From contig NZ_JAGSOY010000001.1 in the NCBI RefSeq assembly GCF_018837975.1, positions 62,001 through 126,000 of the forward strand: a stretch of DNA of 64,000 nt. The letters are read 5' to 3'. Source of the stretch: Zooshikella harenae (GTDB taxonomy: Bacteria > Pseudomonadota > Gammaproteobacteria > Pseudomonadales > Zooshikellaceae). The position numbers were made by a program, and so were the translations under genes. The notes under the pieces are model-generated. The model saw only the letters and a list, made by a program, of their open reading frames with translations. It did not search any database and was not told the DNA's origin. Of this stretch, positions 18,661 to 28,700 are shown in pieces; positions within the stretch are counted from its first letter, which is position 1; the number at the start of each line of letters is the position of its first letter.

Positions 18661-19489
18661 TTTTGAATTTTTCCCTGCCAAAACACCCGCTGGCCAAGAA
18701 AAGCTATTAACAACGGCTAAGCGATTGGCAGAATATAAGCCTGATTTTTTTTCTGTCACCTATGGAGCTGCAGGCTCTACTCGTGATAGAACCAAAGAAA
18801 CCGTACTAGCGATCACTAAAGCAACACAAGTAGATACTGCACCTCACCTATCGTGTATTGGTGCAAATAAAGAAGAAATCGCTGAGTTATTAAGTGATTA
18901 TAAAGAACACCAAATTAAGCGTATTGTTGCCCTTAGGGGAGATATGCCTTCAGGTATGGGGCTGGCGTCTGGAGAACTACGTTATGCGAATGAGCTTGTC
19001 AGCTTTATTCGGGAAACAACCCAACAACAGTTTATTTTAGAGGTAGCTGCCTACCCAGAAATTCACCCTCAGGCGCCTAATGCAGAAAAAGATCTGGAGA
19101 ACTTTAAACGTAAAGTTGATGCAGGCGCTAATGCAGCAATTACTCAGTATTTCTATAATGCTGACAGTTATTTTTATTTTGTTGAGCGCTGTGAAAAAAT
19201 GGGAATAACCATTCCAATTACACCTGGCATTATGCCAATCACTAACTACACCAAGTTGGCTCGGTTCAGTGATGCTTGTGGTGCAGAATTACCTCGCTGG
19301 ATAAGAAAACAACTAGAGGCTTATGGAGATGATATAACAAGTATTCGCCAGTTTGGTGAAGATGTTATCACTCGACTTTGTGAGCGACTCATGGATGCTG
19401 GAGCACCAGGTATTCACTTTTATACACTTAACCAAGCTGATCCCAGCCTAGCTGTGTGGAATAACCTCGACCTTTCAAATCGACGTTAA
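18626..19489 (+). CDS. metF: 5,10-methylenetetrahydrofolate reductase
   Basis: A 287-residue FAD-containing TIM-barrel enzyme that reduces methylene-THF to methyl-THF, the methyl donor for homocysteine methylation. Landmarks: FSFEFFPAKT near the N-terminus, SVTYGAAGSTRDRT (about 43-56), ALRGDMP (about 101-107), EVAAYPEIHPQA and the TQYFYNADSYF stretch. Length fits MetF of Proteobacteria. The start is the first in-frame ATG; no clear ribosome site precedes it, and a stem-loop with a possible leader frame lies just upstream. It completes the metK-ahcY-metF methyl cycle group. Confidence 0.96.
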   Translation: MESQKQHPKRFSFEFFPAKTPAGQEKLLTTAKRLAEYKPDFFSVTYGAAGSTRDRTKETVLAITKATQVDTAPHLSCIGANKEEIAELLSDYKEHQIKRIVALRGDMPSGMGLASGELRYANELVSFIRETTQQQFILEVAAYPEIHPQAPNAEKDLENFKRKVDAGANAAITQYFYNADSYFYFVERCEKMGITIPITPGIMPITNYTKLARFSDACGAELPRWIRKQLEAYGDDITSIRQFGEDVITRLCERLMDAGAPGIHFYTLNQADPSLAVWNNLDLSNRR

Positions 19490-19549
19490 TCAGGATCACT
19501 CACTATGCTATAGTTGCCGTTCTGGCAATATAGCTTAGTGATTGACCTC

Positions 19550-20278
19550 ATGCGAATTCCTCGAATATATACATCCCAACCACTTTCTCCTACTGAATTT
19601 CTAACACTTGACTCCTTAGCCGCCAATCATGTGGGTAAAGTGCTAAGAATGAAACCAGGAGAGCAAATATATTTATTTAATGGCACTGGAGACTGTTATT
19701 TAGCAGAACTCACAGAAGTCTCTAAGAAGACAGTTGCCGTCAATGTGCTGAAAAAAAACTCAGTGCAATGTGAATCACCTTTATCAACTCACATAGGTCA
19801 GTGTTTATCTCGGGGTGAGCGTATGGACTATGCTATCCAGAAAGCTACGGAAATGGGGGTTTCGCAAATTACTCCACTATTCAGTACACGCTGTGAAGTC
19901 AAGTTACCCAAAGAACGGCAAGAAAAAAAACTACTACATTGGCGACAAATCGCCATAAGCGCCTGTGAGCAATGTGGCCGTAATGTTTTGCCAGAAATCC
20001 ATGCTCCCTTACCTATTGATAAATGGCTTGCTCAGCGGACAGAAGCTCTACGCCTTGTGCTACACCATCATGCCGCAACGCCACTGGGCAACCATGAACG
20101 ACCCAGCAATATTGCACTACTCATCGGACCTGAAGGTGGACTAACTGAAGAAGAAGTCAGCCTGGCAAATCAGTACAAATTTTATTCAACAACTTTTGGT
20201 CCCCGTGTCTTAAGAACTGAAACGACACCAGTAGCCGCACTCGCAGTGCTCCAATATTGCTGGGGTGATTGGCAGTAA
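19550..20278 (+). CDS. rsmE: 16S rRNA (uracil(1498)-N(3))-methyltransferase
   Basis: A 242-residue SPOUT-family enzyme that methylates U1498 of 16S rRNA. The N-terminal PUA-like part (MRIPRIY start, HVGKVLRMKPGE) is followed by the knotted domain with ERMDYAIQKATEMGV, IGPEGGLTEEE (about 198-208) and LGxRVLRTETTP-type GPRVLRTETTP. The start at 19550 matches family N-termini; a TTG further upstream (19514) would add 12 unlikely residues. It ends at a strong bidirectional terminator facing chpC. Confidence 0.95.
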   Translation: MRIPRIYTSQPLSPTEFLTLDSLAANHVGKVLRMKPGEQIYLFNGTGDCYLAELTEVSKKTVAVNVLKKNSVQCESPLSTHIGQCLSRGERMDYAIQKATEMGVSQITPLFSTRCEVKLPKERQEKKLLHWRQIAISACEQCGRNVLPEIHAPLPIDKWLAQRTEALRLVLHHHAATPLGNHERPSNIALLIGPEGGLTEEEVSLANQYKFYSTTFGPRVLRTETTPVAALAVLQYCWGDWQ

Positions 20279-20295
20279 ACAGCACGCAGCTCTAA

Positions 20296-20334
20296 AAACC
20301 TAAAAAGCCTGCAAACTGCAGGCTTTTTAGGTTT
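20296..20334. terminator. Bidirectional terminator between rsmE and chpC
   Basis: Perfect 18-bp arms (the left begins AAACCTAAAAAGCC) around a 3-base loop, with A- and T-tracts inside the stem on both sides. It lies between convergent genes and can serve both strands. Confidence 0.9.
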
Positions 20335-20353
20335 GAAAGACTATATAGCAAGC

Positions 20354-20833
20354 TTAAGCTAAACCATAAGCCAAAATCATTGTTTCTAAGCTATCAAGTT
20401 TTGGAATGATCGCTGGCTCACCATGGGCAAGCACATGCATTGCTTCAAGCTCACCTTGGTTCGGTTCATCCTGAGCAATAACATCTGACTCAGTCAGTCG
20501 AACCGAATGAGGAATCCCTTGCACTACGATAGCAAAAAAAGGTAACTCTCGATTACCACTGATACTGTTAATAATCGCTACCCTAGCGTTTCGACTGGTG
20601 CCTCGATACTCTTCACCATTAGCGACTTCAAATGAAATCACAGGGATTGACTGTTCCCGCCAATTGATTTGCCCAAAATGCCACTCTGGAGTATCGCTTG
20701 AAGATGAAGGCTGCTGAAAGCCTATAATTTCAGCCACACTCACGTTTGGTAGTAGCAACATTTTATCTTGGATGGGAATTAGTAAGCTTGAAAGAACTTC
20801 ATCCCGATCTTGGGTTAACTGTGCTTTTGCCAT
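20354..20833 (-). CDS. chpC: CheW-like adaptor of the Pil-Chp system
   Basis: A 159-residue single CheW domain. Residues LLIPIQDKMLLLPNVSVAEII open the fold, and the conserved INWREQSIPVISFE segment (about 54-67) corresponds to the CheW 'G-x-I-x-x-R-G-x-x-x-P-V' region. It should couple chemoreceptor input to the ChpA kinase at the cell pole. It is last in the pilGHIJK-chpABC run; chpD and chpE of P. aeruginosa are not present. It starts 37 bp after the chpB stop. Confidence 0.88.
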   Translation of the reverse strand: MAKAQLTQDRDEVLSSLLIPIQDKMLLLPNVSVAEIIGFQQPSSSSDTPEWHFGQINWREQSIPVISFEVANGEEYRGTSRNARVAIINSISGNRELPFFAIVVQGIPHSVRLTESDVIAQDEPNQGELEAMHVLAHGEPAIIPKLDSLETMILAYGLA

Positions 20834-20870
20834 AGGGCGTTATCTCTTACTCTCTCGCATCAAATCATTT

Positions 20871-21956
20871 CTAGGCTGTTAGTCCAGGATTTTTTTTTAT
20901 ATCAGCTACTAATGTTTCAACCAATTGTTGAGCAAGCAGTTGAGGTGTACCACTAAAAGCACTAAGCCCCTTAGCCACTATCGCATCAGGCATCGTACTA
21001 CTCGCACAACTTTCTTTACACTGTGTCCATAGCGGTAGTTTACGTTCAGCATAAAACTCAGCTGCATCAGCACCATCCTGGCCCATGCCGCTAAAAATTA
21101 TGGCGCCACATTTTTCCTGAAAACCTGCCAACACATTGAGCATCACCTGGTCTATTGAGGGGTTATAGGGACCAGGCCAGGTCTCTCCAGTGAACTGAAC
21201 CGTCTGATCAAAATCGAAGACAATTTCTTGTTCTATAGGTACCACAAGCACTTCACCACTCCGGAGCCTATCCCCTTCAATGACATTTTTCACTTTTAAA
21301 CAGCTATGCCGGCCAACAGAGTTAACTAATACTTCTTCAAAGCTTACATCGATATGTTGTGCATAAACAAAGGCAATGGGTAAATCACTTGGCAGACAGT
21401 CTAAAAATGCTTTAACAGCACTCGGCCCACCCAGCGATGCGCCTAACACCCATATTCGTTGTGGATCTTCTGATGCAAAATCCCTATTCGGCAAGTCAGG
21501 TAACTCGATAACCTTTTCCCGAGCCTTAAAATCAAGCTTTACAGGGGCTGATAGCGTAGGAATGGTTGGCCGCTCAACAGATTGCTTATCTTCAACCTGC
21601 TCTTGCAATGTGGGAATGACTTCTTGCTCAAACTTTGCCAGTATTCGCCTTTCCCAGCGCGGGTATAGCTCTGAAGTTCTGGCAGGAGCCTCACCTTCAC
21701 CAAATAACACGGGCACTTCACTTGTATCCAGCAAGTCATCAAGTGGTTCAGCCCAGCCATCCTCTCCAATTATATCAATGAACCACGCATCAACCTTTAG
21801 TTCATGGTGGCTTGGCTCAAGACGGTCAGGTGAGGTATTGATTAACACATCATAGTGATGGGTTTGCATCAACACTTGTAGTAGATGCCGTTGCAGCGAT
21901 GAATCTGCAACAACACCTATTTTTCCCCGCCATCCACTTTTGCCTTCATTAGGCAT
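20871..21956 (-). CDS. chpB: CheB-like methylesterase of the Pil-Chp system
   Basis: A 361-residue protein. The C-terminal half (about 165-345) is a CheB methylesterase with Ser174 in GASLGGPSA, His201 in AQHID and Asp294 in GMGQDGADA, expected to demethylate the receptor PilJ. The N-terminal 110 residues look like a receiver fold without the normal phospho-acceptor pattern (KIGVVADSS start, W-F-I-D, VLFGEGE); this domain resembles the C-terminal half of the protein at 51961-52746. The start overlaps the chpA stop by 8 bp, so the two are translationally coupled. Confidence 0.9.
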   Translation of the reverse strand: MPNEGKSGWRGKIGVVADSSLQRHLLQVLMQTHHYDVLINTSPDRLEPSHHELKVDAWFIDIIGEDGWAEPLDDLLDTSEVPVLFGEGEAPARTSELYPRWERRILAKFEQEVIPTLQEQVEDKQSVERPTIPTLSAPVKLDFKAREKVIELPDLPNRDFASEDPQRIWVLGASLGGPSAVKAFLDCLPSDLPIAFVYAQHIDVSFEEVLVNSVGRHSCLKVKNVIEGDRLRSGEVLVVPIEQEIVFDFDQTVQFTGETWPGPYNPSIDQVMLNVLAGFQEKCGAIIFSGMGQDGADAAEFYAERKLPLWTQCKESCASSTMPDAIVAKGLSAFSGTPQLLAQQLVETLVADIKKNPGLTA

Positions 21957-24900
21957 CCGTTTTTACCATTCGCTCAATTGTTTCCAGTAAGGGTCCTTCC
22001 TGGAAGGGTTTACCTAAGTATTCATTGACTCCAATGGCCAATGCACGCTCCCGGTGTTTCTCGCCAGTACGCGAGGTTATCATAATAATAGGTACGCTCT
22101 TTAAACGTCTGTCATTTCGTACGGTACTGGCAACCTCAAAGCCATCCATTCTTGGCATTTCAATATCCAGCAACATGACGTCTGGCTTGCGATCTTGCAA
22201 CAAGGAAATGGCTTCAACACCATCCCTAGCCAGTAAGACCTCATAACCATTACGCTCTAACAATCGAGAGGTTACTTTACGTACCGTTACTGAGTCATCA
22301 ACAACCATAACAAGTGGTGCACGATCAACTTTAGCAACAGGTACTTCAACCTCTTCAACCACTTCTGCAGTAAGAAGCAAGCCTTGATGAGCGAAGTCAG
22401 AACGTATCAGTGCGACCACATCAAGGATGATTACAACGCGACCATCACCCAAAATAGTAGCACCAGATACACCAGGTAAGCTCGCAAACTGGAAGCCAAG
22501 ACTTTTTACAACTATCTCCCGGCTACCCGCTAAGCTATCGACTTGAAGTGCAACACTGTGTTCAGCACCACGTGTCAAAATCACGGGTAAGGGTGCCAAC
22601 GCACCCTGTAAATTAGGCTTGCCAGATCGATGTAACAAGTCGCCCAGGTACTTCAGCTTGTAATCCTGGCCAGCATATTCGAAGTCTGGAGCATCATCTT
22701 CATAATACGCTTCAAGCTCATAAGGACTAACCCGAACGACCCCTTCAATGCTGTTTAAAGGAATAGCATATAAGTCCTCACCAATGTACACCATCAATGC
22801 ACGGTTAACCGATACCGTGAAAGGTAGTCGAACTCGAAATGTTGTTCCTTTACCTGGTGCTGAGTGAATCGTGACTGAGCCACCCAGTTGTTTTATCTCG
22901 CTATGCACAACATCCATACCCACACCACGACCTGAAATCTGGGTAACAGCGCGAGCCGTACTAAAGCCTGCTTCCAAAATAAACTGCAGTATCTCATTAT
23001 CGGAAAGGTCCGCCTCTGGGTCCATGAGTCCGCGTTCAATCGCTTTCGCTCTGACTGCATCAAGGTTAACCCCACTGCCGTCATCACTCATCTCCAGCAG
23101 AATATCACCGCCTTCACGAGATAAACTTAATGTGACTTGCCCTACAGCATCTTTACCTGATGCCTTACGCAGCTCTTCTGACTCTATACCATGGTCAACC
23201 GCATTACGTAGCATATGTTCTAAAGGCGCAACCATACGCTCTAAAACGGTTCGGTCCATTTCACCTTCAGCGTTCTCAACATTAAACTCAACTTGCTTGT
23301 CCAGCTCGCTGGAAATCTGCCTGACAATTCGGCGTAGCCGCGGCATTAACCGGTTAAAAGGTACCATGCGTGTCTGCATTAACCCTTCTTGCAGCTCAGT
23401 ATTAACGCGAGCCTGCTGCAGTAGAAGTGTTTCAGCATCACGGTTTTTATCAACAAGTGCTTCCTTTAAGTCCATCAAGTCACTGGCAGACTCAAAGAGT
23501 GAACGAGATAGCTGGGTCAGCTCGGAGTATTGGTCCATTTCTAATGGGTCAAACTCTAAGGCCATTGATGCAGCCTCTGCTTCGTGCTTAGAGATAATTT
23601 GAGTTTGTGTCTCAATATCAAGACGGCGAAGCTGCTCACGTACCCGCTCAATAGTGGTATGCATTTCCTCAAGCGTAAAACTAATATCGGAGATTTGCTG
23701 CTCAACCCGACCTCTCGAAATACTGGTTTCCCCTGCGAGGTTAACCAGGCTTTCCAATAAGTCAGCAGGTACTTTTACCATTTCTTGGGGCTGGCGACCT
23801 TTAGCACCCGCTCGCTTTGCCGCTGAAATTGGTTTCACTTTGGCAGGAATGGTATCCCCTGGTGATACCACTTCTGGCACCTTGGGCTTTGGCGTAAAGG
23901 GTAAAATCTCTGCTGATGGCTCTGCTGCAGGGGAAGGTTTTTCAACAGGTGCAGGCTCTTCACCTGACATATGTTTTTTCACATGATCAGCATGCGTTTG
24001 TAGCTGATCTTGCCGAGAGAAAACATCAGCAAAAAAAGCACCTTCCAAATCAGGTAAGCGATTTTGAGCTTGGGTAATAAACATCTCAAACTCATGAGTA
24101 AAATCACCCAACTTAGAAAGCCCTGCGAGACGGGCTCCCCCTTTCAGTGTATGAAGCAGACGTAACAACTCATCTGCATATTGGCCATTAGCAGGGTCTT
24201 TCCGCCAAGCATCCGTTGATCGCTCTACACCATCGACTAAGTCAACAGCTTCTTCCAAGAATATATCCAGCACATCAGTATCCGCCAGCGCTAGATCATC
24301 TAGATCTTGAGTAATTTCAGGCTCATGAGGACTAACCTCCGCCAGCTCACCAGTACCTGACGGAGCCTGGCCCTGTTCTAGCTTTGGAGGGCTGGCTTCC
24401 TCAAGCTCACTCGACTGCGATAACAGTTTGTGAATATTTGGAATACCGCTATCAGGATTGGCTCGGTAGGTTTTTAATGAGTCAATAAGCCAGTCGACAT
24501 TTCGACAGCGCCCTTGAGTTTGAAGCTCATCAAGCATATCTGCTAGTAAGTCATGGCATGCCAGCAGCAGATCAAAGAGTGGCGTTTCTGTCTTCAAACG
24601 ACCATCACTTAAACCTTCATAGATAAACTCCAACTCATGGCTAAAATCACCAATCGGGGTGATCTCTGCCATTCTGGCACCACCTTTTAACGTATGCAGA
24701 TCTCGTTGTAGTTCTTTCACTTCCATGGTGCTTTCTGGATTTTCAATCCACTTTTGCAAAGAGCTAGCTGTGCTTTCCATAATATCGCCAGCTTCTTCCA
24801 GAAAGATCTCAACAAGTTCAGGGTCTATCGAAGGGCCTTTTTCTTCTTCAGTGACCACTACAGCGGGTGGAGGTACAGGTGCTTGTTCAACAGGTGTAGG

Positions 24901-27900
24901 CTCTTGAGTGCTTAACTCTAATGCTTCTTCACCTAGCTCACCCAATTGAATTGGCTCTTCTGGAACTTCTTCTGCCTCAATATTTAAGGTTTCCAGCTCT
25001 CCTTCTGGTAACCCCATATCTATATCGGTATCTACTTCAATAATTGGTAGCGTTTCTTCATCAAGGCTTAAAGACTCTTCTAGATCTGCATTCAGATCAA
25101 TTTCTTCTACTTCAGCAGGCTCAGCCAGCTCAATACTTTCTTCCTGCTCCATTGTTAATCGATGGAGCTGCTGAATACACTCAGTAGCAGGCTCTACTGT
25201 TTGCACTGCAGCTATGCTATCCATCATGCTTATTAGCTGTTCATGGCCATCACGAACAGCTTTGAAAAAGTCATCACTTAATGGGCATCGTCCTTCAACC
25301 ACGGCTTTATAAGCATCAATCAGTGCTTCACAGAGCTCCGCAACAGGGTCTAACTCAGCAATTTCTGCGCCTTTAGCCAGAGTTTCCAGCTCCTCTAGGA
25401 GCATATTCAACTCATCACCTGCAACTGGGTTACGACTCCATTCCTCAAGAATCTCCCCGGCATCCAGCAGTACTTCCATGCCTTCAGCTAAAAACATAGA
25501 GATAACTTGGGTATCTTGTTCTACAGTCTCATCTTCAGATGCTTCTTCAGCAAACAGTCGCTTATGGATCTGCGCTACATCGTGCAAAAACTGATCAAGC
25601 CCATCAAGTTGCAACAGAGGGTTAGCTTTCATTGATGCTAAAGCAACTTCACCAAGATCAGTCGCTCTTTGAAGGATAAGAACAACCTCTTGATCCGCTT
25701 TAGCCAAATTCGCTCGTAAATCCTTAATCAACTGTTCCAGGGGTGAAACAAGTTGAGCGATACAAACAACACCCGCCATATGAGCACTACCTTTTAGGGT
25801 ATGAAGTGCTCGCTGCAATGCTTCATCAATAGCAATAGGTTGTTTGACTTCATGATACTGGGCGACAAACTGCTTAAGCGTTTCAAAGTGAGAAACCGCT
25901 TCATCATGGAAAATATCAAGCAAGACAGGATCAAACTCAGGTACTGCCTCACTGGGTAATGATACTTCCACTTCTTCTGTTTCTGGAAAATCTTCCTCAG
26001 TCAATCCCATCTGTAGCAGCTCAAGCTCTTCTGCTACTCCACCTTTCTCTTCTTCTGGCAGTGGAATTGCTTCAACTTCCTCAACAGACTCAGCTTTAGT
26101 TTCCTCATCTTCAGCAGGTAACTCCTGCTCATCCTCCGTTAATGTTTGAACTGAGGATTCCCAAATAGCTTCACTTGGTGTTAACTCCTCAGCCTCAAGT
26201 GTTGCCTGCTCTTCAGCGAAGTCTTCTTCAGTTATAAGTGGCTCTTCTGCTGGCTCCTCAACTGCTACGGGCTTTTCAAAAGGTAACCCTTTAGCATAAG
26301 CCTCCGCTTCAGCAATAAATGCATCAACATCAGGTGTTTGTTTCTGCTGCTTGTTTTCAAAGTCTTTAACCAGTCCTGGCAGCCTATTAGTAACTCTCCT
26401 GGCCAGATCGAAAATATCATCACTAATGCTGATGGTATTATCGATCACTCGATTTAGCATGTTTTCAATAGCCCAGGCAAGTTCACCAACCACAGTGGCT
26501 CCTACCAAACGACCACTACCTTTTAAGGTATGAAATGCTCGCCTAACCTCACCACGTGCATCAGCATCATCAAGGTTATGCTGCCATTTAGGTAAGTATT
26601 CATTAATGGTTTCTAAAACCTCACCTGCTTCTTCGATGAAGATTTCAATCACCTCATCATCGATCAGGCTTTCTTCTTCTTCATCAACAGGCTCAGGTTC
26701 TGCTGTAACGGTTACAGGCTCTTCAGGAGGCGCTTCCAAAATACCTTCAACTGGCATCTCTTGAGCAACTTCTTCCAGTGCTATGGCTTCTTCTGGCTCT
26801 TCTTGAGCCTCTTCAAGAGTTATAGCCTCAGGCTCTTCAACAGGTAGTACTTCTTCAAGCGCTTCAGGTTCTTCAGACTCCTTCAGTACTGGGCCTTCTT
26901 CTTCATCACCTGAGGTGTCTGCAGCTTCTTCCGCTTGACGGGCTTCAGCTTCTGCCAGTACTTCAGCTTCTGGTCTTACTGGGGACTGACGCAAGTCATC
27001 ACTACTAAAACCTAAGTGAACAAGACTTTCTTCCGCAACATCAAGAATCAATTCATTCTGACTGGTATTACCTTCAGAAAGCCGCTCTAAATAATATTCC
27101 ACGCTGGTTATAGCATCAGCCAGAGTATCCAGCGCTTGCCATTGAGGTACTTGTTTCTTATCGAGTAATTGTTCTTTTACATAACGTCGACAGGCTGCAA
27201 TTAATGTTGCAGCCCTTTCTAACGGAATCATGACCAAGCCGCCACGAACAGCATCCAGAACTTCAGGTACGTTTAATAAGTTCTGATGATTCCACTGTGA
27301 AGCAATAAACTCGATAATCGCATCTTTGGCTTGTTCTAACCCATTCCTTGCTTCTCGAATAACCGCTTCATGTGCCTCACTCATCTCAGAGACAGGCACA
27401 ACACTCTCTGTCACCCGCTGCTTGCCAGTAGAGCTATCAATAATCCCTGTCAGGGTTGCTTCGACATAAAGCAAAGAACCCGCAATATCCATGAGAGCAG
27501 CATCATCCATCTCTCTGCTACCAGCAACCATCTGTTGCATGATATCAAGCTGCTCCATAAGCACTTTACGAGGGATTCCAAGCCCTAAAACTGCTATTGT
27601 ATCTGCTATACGTTTAAGTACAGGCACTTGCTCTTCAAAGTGCGTCATATCCCGACGGTCACTACGAACAAAAAGATCCAGCGCCTCTTTGATACTTGTC
27701 AGCTCATCAGTTAAGACAGTAACCACAGAAGCCATTGCTTCTTTATCTGGCCCTGAGAACAAGTCTCTTTCCTGATTCAGGGTATCTTCATCGGGCAGTG
27801 CATCAACAAGGTTAAAGGCTTCTTTAAGTGCTCTAATACGTGGTGTTTCATTATCAGCTTTTGCAACGTAGTAGAGTAGATTCTTGAGTAAATCATCAGG

Positions 27901-28683
27901 TGCTGGCTGATTGAGTGACTCTGGACCTTCTTCAGTGACCCGTTTTAACTCAATATCAATTTGTCTTAGTAATGCGCGTATGGTTGAGCTGTTATGAATC
28001 GATCCATTATTGAGCCCATCAATTACACCTGATGCAATCCACCATAATTGCCCCAAAGGGGTTTTCATGAAGAGCTGCTCAAGCCGATTAAAAACTTTTG
28101 CCATATAGCCTAGGTTTTCTGCCATATGCTGGTCGCGCAAAATACCTACCATGGCAAACTGATACATCTGTCGTAGCTTACGCACCAATGTATTAAAGCT
28201 TTCCCCCTTTAACTTGGCTAAAGCGGCATCACTCAGCTTTGGGTTTCTTTGGCTTAAATCAGGAGAAAATAATGATGTTTCTGAAAGGAGACTTTCACCA
28301 CGAGCAGCACGAATATCATTAAGAATAGGTAGCAGAATAACAGGTAAGTCACGGCGTCCACTTTGGACCCTATCCAGATACATGGGTAACTGGAGCATTG
28401 CCTGCATGAGTACTTCGTGTGCTTCCCCCTTATTAGAGACAGTTTCATCCAGTAAGCTTTTAGCAAGCGCCTCCATTTCTTCTGCAAGCAACGCAGCTCC
28501 ATAAAACTCCACCATTTGCAAAGTACCATGCACCTGGTGAATATAATTCAAGCAAAAGCGAAGCTTAGTAGAATCCTGGGGGTTTTCCGCATAAGCCTCT
28601 AGCGCTTGCCGTGCTTGTTTAAGCGTTTCTTCTATTTCACCTTTAACCCAGTCCAGGGCTACATAGTCGTGGCGATCACCCAT
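21949..28683 (-). CDS. chpA: Hybrid chemotaxis histidine kinase ChpA of the type IV pilus system
   Basis: A 2244-residue CheA-type kinase. Canonical Hpt motifs H-T-L-K-G occur with the phospho-His at 718, 961, 1330 and 1511; an N-terminal Hpt-like motif has His49. Two further Hpt-like modules lack His: Asp477 and Glu1100 stand at the equivalent place. Acidic linkers rich in Glu/Pro separate them. Then come the dimerisation region (about 1630-1700), ATPase core with N-box LRNAVDHG (about 1826), DDGSG and GRGVGMD, a CheW-like domain (about 1945-2090) and a receiver with Asp2173 and a C-terminal GKPF. The start at 28683 (GGAG 6 bases upstream) matches the MGDRHDYVALDWVKG beginning of Pseudomonas ChpA. 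It controls pilus extension and retraction and cAMP/virulence output in Pseudomonas. Confidence 0.97.
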   Translation of the reverse strand: MGDRHDYVALDWVKGEIEETLKQARQALEAYAENPQDSTKLRFCLNYIHQVHGTLQMVEFYGAALLAEEMEALAKSLLDETVSNKGEAHEVLMQAMLQLPMYLDRVQSGRRDLPVILLPILNDIRAARGESLLSETSLFSPDLSQRNPKLSDAALAKLKGESFNTLVRKLRQMYQFAMVGILRDQHMAENLGYMAKVFNRLEQLFMKTPLGQLWWIASGVIDGLNNGSIHNSSTIRALLRQIDIELKRVTEEGPESLNQPAPDDLLKNLLYYVAKADNETPRIRALKEAFNLVDALPDEDTLNQERDLFSGPDKEAMASVVTVLTDELTSIKEALDLFVRSDRRDMTHFEEQVPVLKRIADTIAVLGLGIPRKVLMEQLDIMQQMVAGSREMDDAALMDIAGSLLYVEATLTGIIDSSTGKQRVTESVVPVSEMSEAHEAVIREARNGLEQAKDAIIEFIASQWNHQNLLNVPEVLDAVRGGLVMIPLERAATLIAACRRYVKEQLLDKKQVPQWQALDTLADAITSVEYYLERLSEGNTSQNELILDVAEESLVHLGFSSDDLRQSPVRPEAEVLAEAEARQAEEAADTSGDEEEGPVLKESEEPEALEEVLPVEEPEAITLEEAQEEPEEAIALEEVAQEMPVEGILEAPPEEPVTVTAEPEPVDEEEESLIDDEVIEIFIEEAGEVLETINEYLPKWQHNLDDADARGEVRRAFHTLKGSGRLVGATVVGELAWAIENMLNRVIDNTISISDDIFDLARRVTNRLPGLVKDFENKQQKQTPDVDAFIAEAEAYAKGLPFEKPVAVEEPAEEPLITEEDFAEEQATLEAEELTPSEAIWESSVQTLTEDEQELPAEDEETKAESVEEVEAIPLPEEEKGGVAEELELLQMGLTEEDFPETEEVEVSLPSEAVPEFDPVLLDIFHDEAVSHFETLKQFVAQYHEVKQPIAIDEALQRALHTLKGSAHMAGVVCIAQLVSPLEQLIKDLRANLAKADQEVVLILQRATDLGEVALASMKANPLLQLDGLDQFLHDVAQIHKRLFAEEASEDETVEQDTQVISMFLAEGMEVLLDAGEILEEWSRNPVAGDELNMLLEELETLAKGAEIAELDPVAELCEALIDAYKAVVEGRCPLSDDFFKAVRDGHEQLISMMDSIAAVQTVEPATECIQQLHRLTMEQEESIELAEPAEVEEIDLNADLEESLSLDEETLPIIEVDTDIDMGLPEGELETLNIEAEEVPEEPIQLGELGEEALELSTQEPTPVEQAPVPPPAVVVTEEEKGPSIDPELVEIFLEEAGDIMESTASSLQKWIENPESTMEVKELQRDLHTLKGGARMAEITPIGDFSHELEFIYEGLSDGRLKTETPLFDLLLACHDLLADMLDELQTQGRCRNVDWLIDSLKTYRANPDSGIPNIHKLLSQSSELEEASPPKLEQGQAPSGTGELAEVSPHEPEITQDLDDLALADTDVLDIFLEEAVDLVDGVERSTDAWRKDPANGQYADELLRLLHTLKGGARLAGLSKLGDFTHEFEMFITQAQNRLPDLEGAFFADVFSRQDQLQTHADHVKKHMSGEEPAPVEKPSPAAEPSAEILPFTPKPKVPEVVSPGDTIPAKVKPISAAKRAGAKGRQPQEMVKVPADLLESLVNLAGETSISRGRVEQQISDISFTLEEMHTTIERVREQLRRLDIETQTQIISKHEAEAASMALEFDPLEMDQYSELTQLSRSLFESASDLMDLKEALVDKNRDAETLLLQQARVNTELQEGLMQTRMVPFNRLMPRLRRIVRQISSELDKQVEFNVENAEGEMDRTVLERMVAPLEHMLRNAVDHGIESEELRKASGKDAVGQVTLSLSREGGDILLEMSDDGSGVNLDAVRAKAIERGLMDPEADLSDNEILQFILEAGFSTARAVTQISGRGVGMDVVHSEIKQLGGSVTIHSAPGKGTTFRVRLPFTVSVNRALMVYIGEDLYAIPLNSIEGVVRVSPYELEAYYEDDAPDFEYAGQDYKLKYLGDLLHRSGKPNLQGALAPLPVILTRGAEHSVALQVDSLAGSREIVVKSLGFQFASLPGVSGATILGDGRVVIILDVVALIRSDFAHQGLLLTAEVVEEVEVPVAKVDRAPLVMVVDDSVTVRKVTSRLLERNGYEVLLARDGVEAISLLQDRKPDVMLLDIEMPRMDGFEVASTVRNDRRLKSVPIIMITSRTGEKHRERALAIGVNEYLGKPFQEGPLLETIERMVKTDA

Positions 28684-28700
28684 AACTACTCCACTTGTCA

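Noticed and set aside
22871-23602. 243-codon frame antisense to chpA
   Set aside because: Ser/Arg-rich product typical of the reverse strand of a conserved coding region; chpA is clearly the real gene here.
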